Assembly: GCA_031423155.1 (NCBI GenBank)
Contig: JANPEZ010000145.1
Location: forward strand, 1 to 10,169
Direction of reading: 5' to 3'
Source of the DNA: JANPEZ01 sp031423155
Lineage (GTDB): Bacteria; Actinomycetota; UBA4738; HRBIN12
Length of the DNA stretch: 10,169 nt
Shown here: positions 6,257 through 10,169 of the stretch, piece by piece
How the letters are laid out: every line of letters starts with the position of its first letter
Numbering within the stretch: position 1 is the stretch's first letter
The notes under the pieces: generated by a model
What the model was told of the DNA's origin: nothing
Seen by the model: the letters and a program-made list of their open reading frames with translations, nothing else
Databases searched by the model: none
Program-made: the position numbers and the translations under genes

Positions 6257-6754
6257 ATGGCGAAAGACCAGTTCTCCTTCGACATCGTCTCCGAGGTCGA
6301 CATGCAGGAGGTCCGAAACGCGGTGGACCAGGCTATGCGCGAGATCTCTCAGCGGTTCGATTTCAAGAACACCGAGACCGAGATCACGCAGGACAACACG
6401 ACCCTTGAGCTGCGCTCCAGCACGGAGGACCGGCTCAAGGCGGCCCTTCAGGTCCTCAAGGAACGCGCCGTGAAGCGCGAGATCCCGCTGAAGGCCCTCA
6501 CCGAGGGCGAGATCCACCCGGCGGCCAAGGGCCACGTCCGCATGGCCATCACGATCTTGACCGGCATCTCCGACGAGAAGACGAAGGAGATCTCCAAGCA
6601 CGTGCGCCAGGCCGTGTCCAAGGTCCAGACGCAGATCCAGGGCGCGCAGGTGCGGGTCTCGGGCAAGAGCAAGGACGACCTTCAGGCTGCCATGGCCGCC
6701 GTCCGAGAGCATGACTTCGGCATCGCGCTTCAGTTCACCAACTACCGGCCGTAA
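6257..6754 (+). CDS. yajQ: YajQ-family nucleotide-binding protein
   Basis: A 165-residue protein matching YajQ along its whole length. The family has two RNP-like alpha/beta domains; members bind cyclic di-GMP (shown in Xanthomonas) and others bind GTP or nucleic acid. Seen: SFDIVSEVDMQEVRNAVDQA (7-26), EISQRFDFKNT with the family's RxDFK core, STEDRLKAALQVLKE, VKREIPLKALTEGE, and the C-terminal KVQTQIQGAQVRVSGKSKDDLQ and DFGIALQFTNYR ending. The frame is open for 71 codons upstream, but homology begins at ATG 6257, where a leaderless promoter fits. Cytoplasmic. The following aminotransferase has its own promoter, so they need not be co-transcribed. The physiological ligand in this lineage is unknown. 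Confidence 0.93.
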   Translation: MAKDQFSFDIVSEVDMQEVRNAVDQAMREISQRFDFKNTETEITQDNTTLELRSSTEDRLKAALQVLKERAVKREIPLKALTEGEIHPAAKGHVRMAITILTGISDEKTKEISKHVRQAVSKVQTQIQGAQVRVSGKSKDDLQAAMAAVREHDFGIALQFTNYRP

Positions 6755-6767
6755 GCCCGCCGCCGGA

Positions 6768-6796
6768 TTGCCTGCCCCCTGGGGCCCAGGTAACCT
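6768..6796 (+). promoter_or_regulatory. promoter of the aminotransferase gene
   Basis: TTGCCT (6768-6773), a 17-base spacer, TAACCT (6791-6796). The first matches four of six -35 positions and the second fits TANNNT. Transcription would begin near 6803, giving a very short leader that still contains the ribosome binding site at 6806-6815. The spacer and -10 are covered by the palindromes at 6778-6798. Confidence 0.5.
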
Positions 6797-6798
6797 GG
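6778..6798 (+). promoter_or_regulatory. overlapping palindromes in the promoter, candidate operator
   Basis: CCTGGG-G-CCCAGG (6778-6790) and CCAGGT-A-ACCTGG (6786-6798) are two perfect 13-base hyphenated palindromes sharing one arm. They give CCTGG, CCAGG and CCTGG half-sites at exact 8-base steps, from inside the spacer to the end of the -10. This suits a dimeric repressor or a metal- or ligand-responsive factor. GC-rich sequence makes short palindromes commoner, so the inference is moderate. Confidence 0.4.
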
Positions 6799-6805
6799 CC
6801 GCTTC

Positions 6806-6815
6806 AGGAGGTGAT
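6806..6815 (+). promoter_or_regulatory. extended ribosome binding site that decides the start
   Basis: AGGAGGTGAT is complementary to ten bases of the 16S rRNA 3' end. It contains the GTG at 6811, which therefore cannot be the start; GTG 6820 has the right spacing. So strong a site suggests high translation. Confidence 0.75.
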
Positions 6816-6819
6816 ACAC

Positions 6820-8205
6820 GTGGCTGACCTAGAGGGTCTAAAGGCACGTGCGGCGGAGATCGCCGACAGGGAAACGAAGAACCTGCTCGACCGGACGTCG
6901 GGCTCCAAGGAGTTGTACGAGCGGGCTCTGAAGAGCCTTCCGAGCGGTGTCGCATCCAACTTCCAAGCAGGCGATCCATACCCGGTGTATCTGATGAAGG
7001 CCAGCGGTTCCACGGTCTGGGACGTCGACGGATCGGACTACACCGACTTCCACGGAGGCTTCGGTGTCAACGTCGTGGGCCACGCCCACCCGGCCATCGT
7101 CGAGGCGATCCGCAAGGTCGCCGACCAGGGCATCCACTTCGCTGTCACCACCGAGAGCACCGTCGCGCTGGCCGAGGAGATCTGCAAACGCTTCCAGCTC
7201 GAGCAGATGAGATTCGTCAACTCCGGGACCGAGGCCACGATGGACGCCCTGCGCGTCGCGCGTGCCGCCACCGGCCGCGACAAGGTCATAAAGATGGAGG
7301 GCTCCTACCACGGCCACCACGACTCGCTGCTGTTCTCGGTCGTGCCGGAGGCCGAGGTCCTCGGCATGGCTCACGTCGGCGTCGAGCACGAGAAGTCTTG
7401 GTACACGACCGAGCCGACCTCCAAGGGCATCCCGCGGGCGCTCTGGGACACGGTCATCGTCGTCCCGTTCAACGACGCGGCAGCCGTGGATGAGGCCTTC
7501 GCCGACCACCCCGGCGAGGTTGCCGCGGTGATCCTGGAGCCCGTGATGATGAATATCGGTATCGTCGTTCCTCAGCCCGGGTACCTTCAGGCGCTGCGCG
7601 ATGCCTGCGACAAGAACGGTGCCGCGTTGATCTACGACGAGGTCAAGTGCGGAGGCACGATCGCCTACGGCGGAACGGTCGAGCGCTTCGGCGTGAAGCC
7701 GCACCTGGCGGCCTTCGCCAAGGCCATCGGCGGAGGTTCGACGATCGGCGCCTTCGGCGGCGAGGCCCGCTTCATGGAGTGGGTCGGCAAGGGCGCTGCG
7801 CAGCAGGGAACCTTCAACGGCAACCCGCTCTCGGTCGCGGCCGGCCTGGCCGCGCTGACGCAGGTCCTGACGCCCGACGCTTACGAGCACCTCGGCAAGC
7901 TCGGCACGATGCTGGCCGAGGGCTGCCAGCGGGCGATGGACGAGCACGACATCCCCGGTCACACGATGGACCTGGGTGCGAAGGGCTGCGTCTCGTATCG
8001 CAAGGAGCCGCTGACCAACTACAGGGACTTCCTGGAGACGGTGCCCGAGTTCTTCTACGCGAGCTACTCGTGGATGGTCAACCGGGGCATCTTCATGACC
8101 CCCGGCGACGAGGAGCAGTGGACGATCTCGGTCCAGCACACCGAGGACGACATCGGCAAGTACGTGGACGCGTTCACGGGGTTCTGCGCGGAGCTCGCCG
8201 GGTAG
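6820..8205 (+). CDS. class III aminotransferase, glutamate-1-semialdehyde-aminomutase-like
   Basis: A 461-residue pyridoxal-phosphate enzyme of the HemL-like subgroup. Seen: LPSGVASNFQ (40-49), NSGTEATMDALRVARAATGRDK (134-155), YHGHHDSL (163-170), ILEPVMMN (238-245), LIYDEVKCGG (270-279) with the cofactor Asp273, the Schiff-base Lys301 in FAKAIGGGSTIGAFGG, and GTFNGNPLSVAAG (330-342). True HemL has DEVMTGFR and a gating loop after HADSLL; here these read DEVKCGGT and LFSVVPEAEV. It is therefore probably not the tetrapyrrole enzyme but acts on another amino acid or amine. The GTG at 6811 is part of the near-perfect ribosome binding site AGGAGGTGAT, so GTG 6820 is the start. A PLP decarboxylase follows 75 bases later, suggesting a shared pathway. 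The substrate is unknown. Confidence 0.88.
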   Translation: MADLEGLKARAAEIADRETKNLLDRTSGSKELYERALKSLPSGVASNFQAGDPYPVYLMKASGSTVWDVDGSDYTDFHGGFGVNVVGHAHPAIVEAIRKVADQGIHFAVTTESTVALAEEICKRFQLEQMRFVNSGTEATMDALRVARAATGRDKVIKMEGSYHGHHDSLLFSVVPEAEVLGMAHVGVEHEKSWYTTEPTSKGIPRALWDTVIVVPFNDAAAVDEAFADHPGEVAAVILEPVMMNIGIVVPQPGYLQALRDACDKNGAALIYDEVKCGGTIAYGGTVERFGVKPHLAAFAKAIGGGSTIGAFGGEARFMEWVGKGAAQQGTFNGNPLSVAAGLAALTQVLTPDAYEHLGKLGTMLAEGCQRAMDEHDIPGHTMDLGAKGCVSYRKEPLTNYRDFLETVPEFFYASYSWMVNRGIFMTPGDEEQWTISVQHTEDDIGKYVDAFTGFCAELAG

Positions 8206-8231
8206 GTTCCAGCTTCACATCGCGTACCCTC

Positions 8232-8257
8232 GGGCCGGCTCCTAACGGAGCCGGCCC
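8232..8257 (+). terminator. strong hairpin between the two PLP-enzyme genes
   Basis: GGGCCGGCTCC (8232-8242), loop TAAC, GGAGCCGGCCC (8247-8257): a perfect 11-bp stem. It starts 26 bases after the aminotransferase stop and ends 23 bases before the decarboxylase GTG. There is no T-run, only CGTTT shortly after. It may be a partial terminator that lowers decarboxylase expression, or an mRNA-stabilising end. No separate promoter for the decarboxylase was recognised in the remaining gap. Confidence 0.55.
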
Positions 8258-8280
8258 CGACGTTTACCCCGGAGGACCCC

Positions 8281-9639
8281 GTGGAACTCATGCACCAGTA
8301 CACCGAAGAGACCGAAGAGCTTTCGCGCACGATCGTCGCCTATGCGCGCGGGCGTATCGCGAGCCCGCAGCCCCTGGACGGCCCGGCGTCGGGAGAAGAA
8401 CTGTCCCGGCGTGCAGGCGAAACCATCACGCCCGAGGGCCTGGGCGGCGAGGAAGCCATGCGCATCTGGAGCGAGGTCCTGGCCCCGGCAACCATCTCCA
8501 CGGACCACCCCGCGTCACTGGCATTCGTGCCCGGAGCACCGACCAAGGCGAGCGCGCTTTTCGACCTGATCGTCGGGTCCTCCTCGATCATCGCCGCGAG
8601 CTGGCTGGACGGCGCCGGCGCCATCTGGGCCGAGAACCAAGCTCTGCGTTGGCTCGCCGACCTGGCCGGCATGCCCGCAAGCGCCGGCGGATGCTTCGTC
8701 TCGGGAGGCTCCGCAGGCAACCTGTCGGGTCTGGTGACGGCAAGGCACACGGCAGCGGAAGCCCGCAACGAGCGGCCGGCGAGGTGGACGGTCGCGGTCA
8801 GCGACTCCGTCCACTCCTCCGTGATCAGCGCCGCCAAGGTCATGGACGTCGACGTGGTCAAAGTCCCCCACGACGAGAAAGGACGCATGACCGGCCAAGC
8901 TCTCGCGTCAGCCCTCAACACGCTAGAGGATCCCTCTCAAGTCTTTGCAGTTGTAGCAACCGCAGGCGCAACGAACGCCGGAGTGATCGACGACTTGACC
9001 GGAATAGCCGACGTCTGTGATGACCGAGGACTCTGGATGCACGTAGACGCCGCCTACGGCGGAGGCGGCCTCGTCGCCCCATCGATCCGACACCTCTACG
9101 ACGGCATCGAGAAGGCCGACTCGCTGGCCATCGACCCGCACAAGTGGCTCTTCGCTCCCTACGACTGCTGCGCGCTGCTCTATCGCGAACCCGCGCTGGC
9201 GCGAGCCGCGCACACCCAGGAGGCCAGTTACCTCGACTCCGTCAACGAAGACGCTGAGTGGTCACCCTCGAACTACGCCTACCACCTGAGCCGGCGCGCC
9301 CGAGGCCTGCCGTTCTGGTTCTCGCTCGCCACATACGGCACCGACGCCTACCGAGATGCTGTCGAACACGTCCTGTCTTTGACCCGCGAGACGGCGGCGG
9401 CCGTAGCGGCCGACCCCAACCTTGAACTCATCTTGGAACCGGACCTATCGGTAGTGCTCTTCCGCCGGAAAGGTTGGACGGCCGAAGACTACGAGTCGTG
9501 GTGGCGCCGGATCCTCGACGCCCAGATCGGCTTCGTCCAGCCGACTTCCTGGGAAGGAGAGAAGGTCATGCGCCTCTGCTTCATCAACCCCCGGACCACG
9601 ATGGACCACGTGAGAGCCATCCTCGGCACGATGAGCTGA
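8281..9639 (+). CDS. group II pyridoxal-dependent decarboxylase
   Basis: A 452-residue member of the aromatic amino acid / glutamate / diaminobutyrate decarboxylase family. Seen: GGCFVSGGSAGNLSGL (136-151, phosphate binding), the stacking histidine in VSDSVHSSV (His178), HVDAAYGG (254-261) with cofactor Asp256, the Schiff-base lysine in IDPHKWLF (Lys288), and an NYAYHLSRRARGLPFWFSL segment (331-349) whose Tyr332 lies where the catalytic-loop tyrosine of aromatic decarboxylases falls. The key residues are intact, so it should be active, removing CO2 from an L-amino acid to give an amine. The substrate cannot be told from sequence. GTG 8281 is chosen because GGAGG (8271-8275) is at proper distance; ATG 8290 is too far. 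It follows the aminotransferase in the same direction and ends one base before the convergent toxin gene. Confidence 0.9.
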   Translation: MELMHQYTEETEELSRTIVAYARGRIASPQPLDGPASGEELSRRAGETITPEGLGGEEAMRIWSEVLAPATISTDHPASLAFVPGAPTKASALFDLIVGSSSIIAASWLDGAGAIWAENQALRWLADLAGMPASAGGCFVSGGSAGNLSGLVTARHTAAEARNERPARWTVAVSDSVHSSVISAAKVMDVDVVKVPHDEKGRMTGQALASALNTLEDPSQVFAVVATAGATNAGVIDDLTGIADVCDDRGLWMHVDAAYGGGGLVAPSIRHLYDGIEKADSLAIDPHKWLFAPYDCCALLYREPALARAAHTQEASYLDSVNEDAEWSPSNYAYHLSRRARGLPFWFSLATYGTDAYRDAVEHVLSLTRETAAAVAADPNLELILEPDLSVVLFRRKGWTAEDYESWWRRILDAQIGFVQPTSWEGEKVMRLCFINPRTTMDHVRAILGTMS

Positions 9640-9640
9640 T

Positions 9641-9937
9641 CTACTGGTTCCGGAGCCAGCGCTCCAGGTCCCGCCGATTCACGATCCCAAGTACCAGGAC
9701 AACCTTGTCCGTCTCGATGACGTCGAACATGACCCGGAAGTCGCCGACTCTCAGGCGGTGAAAGGGTTCGCCAACTCCCTGGAGCGTCTTCACCCGCTTA
9801 CCCCCTACACGCCCCGGCTCAGCTACGTCCTTGCCGAGTCGCTCGAGGGCTGAGCGGATCCGCGCACGCTCTCCGGCCGCAAGCTTCTTGAAGGCTCGTG
9901 ACCCTGCGGGGGAGAACTCGACCTCGTACGACTTCAG
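9641..9937 (-). CDS. RelE/ParE-family toxin, apparent CTG start
   Basis: Read on the minus strand, the frame gives 98 residues: KSYEVEFSPAGSRAFKKL, ERARIRSALERLG, GGKRVKTLQGVGEPFHRLRV, GDFRVMFDVIETDKVVLVLG, IVNRRDLERWL. This is the standard RelE/ParE fold, with the RLRVGDFRV strand and the final RRD helix. Such toxins either cleave mRNA at the ribosome (RelE) or block gyrase (ParE). The usual late tyrosine of RelE is not at its place, so the target is uncertain. No ATG, GTG or TTG lies between the upstream in-frame stop at 10010 and the conserved start. The codon where homologues begin is CTG (9937-9935), overlapping the antitoxin TGA as CTGA. Either CTG is used through translational coupling, or the start has mutated and the toxin is silent. 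Its stop is one base from the decarboxylase stop. Confidence 0.8.
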   Translation of the reverse strand: MKSYEVEFSPAGSRAFKKLAAGERARIRSALERLGKDVAEPGRVGGKRVKTLQGVGEPFHRLRVGDFRVMFDVIETDKVVLVLGIVNRRDLERWLRNQ

Positions 9938-10169
9938 TCGAGGTCTCGCAGATTCGTGGTCTTGCCCGCCTTGTACGCGGCCCGAGCCTGCTTGCGCATC
10001 TTGACGAATTCATCGGCGTTGGCGAGAACGATGTCTTCGGCCTCCTCGACCGGCATCAGAACGGCCGCGGGTCTCCCGTGCTTGGTAACGACGAAGGCCC
10101 TGCCTTCCCCCACCTGGTCGATCACGTCCGAAGCAGTAGCCTTGAACTCCCTGATCCCTATCTCAGCCA
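9934..10169 (-). CDS. Phd/YefM-family antitoxin, start codon cut by window end
   Basis: The frame reads (M)AEIGIREFKATASDVID, then QVGEGRAFVVTKHGRPAAVLMP, VEEAEDIVLANADEFVKMRK and AAYKAGKTTNLRDLD, 78 residues in all. Residues 1-45 are the DNA-binding Phd/YefM part, including the GIREFKA and VVTKHGRPAAVL signatures. The C-terminal tail should wrap the toxin. The last two bases of the start codon (TG) are at 10169-10168, and its first base is position 10170, outside the window. GTG 10125 would remove part of the DNA-binding domain and is not the start. The gene precedes and overlaps the toxin, the usual order, and the complex probably represses its own promoter beyond the window. Confidence 0.88.
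   Translation of the reverse strand, partial: AEIGIREFKATASDVIDQVGEGRAFVVTKHGRPAAVLMPVEEAEDIVLANADEFVKMRKQARAAYKAGKTTNLRDLD

Noticed and set aside
6811..6819. GTG at 6811 as the aminotransferase start
   Set aside because: It lies inside the AGGAGGTGAT ribosome binding site; the GTG at 6820 is correctly spaced from it.
6838..8139. Long open frame of 433 codons antisense to the aminotransferase
   Set aside because: It is the shadow of a strongly GC3-biased gene. Its translation has repetitive low-information composition and no recognisable domain.
1..10169. CRISPR array, rRNA, prophage or integrase
   Set aside because: No regularly spaced repeats, rRNA sequence or phage-type genes were seen; a tRNA is present but no integrase or attachment duplication is in the window.

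Overview
The window is GC-rich throughout and reads like a chromosomal segment of an actinobacterium or a close high-GC relative. The grounds are a large BTAD/SARP-type ATPase regulator, strong third-position GC bias in the genes, TANNNT-type -10 elements, a probable leaderless start on yajQ, and a tRNA-Tyr without encoded CCA. The species cannot be named from sequence alone. No phage, CRISPR array or rRNA was seen; the only mobile DNA is a decayed IS3-family fragment.

Left part (1-4070, all minus strand). A 1050-residue regulator (OmpR-like winged helix, BTAD, AAA ATPase, long helical C-terminus) lies upstream of a two-gene sulfur-relay-like unit: a divergent TusA-fold protein and a DsrE-family protein overlapping by ATGA. 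Between regulator and TusA-like gene is an 11-bp tandem direct repeat just upstream of a -10-like element. That is the periodicity recognised by OmpR/PhoB/SARP winged-helix proteins, so this may be a regulator-target pair. At the left edge only the first nine codons of another minus-strand gene are visible.

Middle part (4071-6257). An IS3 OrfA/OrfB remnant lies divergent to the regulator. It is followed by about 300 bases without a gene, apart from a perfect 13-bp hairpin. Next comes a small exported protein of unknown family whose good promoter carries a palindrome over the -10 and predicted start site. Then come tRNA-Tyr(GTA) and a DUF1801/YdhG-like gene, all on the minus strand.

Right part (6257-9639, plus strand). 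yajQ is followed by two pyridoxal-phosphate enzymes, a glutamate-1-semialdehyde-aminomutase-like class III aminotransferase and a group II decarboxylase. They are separated by 75 bases holding a strong hairpin and may form an unassigned amine or amino-acid pathway. The aminotransferase promoter contains two overlapping 13-bp palindromes, a candidate operator.

Right edge (9641-10169, minus strand). A Phd/YefM antitoxin and RelE/ParE toxin pair converges on the decarboxylase with a one-base gap. The toxin has no ATG, GTG or TTG start near its N-terminus. It appears to begin at a CTG that overlaps the antitoxin stop as CTGA. The antitoxin lacks only the first base of its start codon, cut off by the window end.
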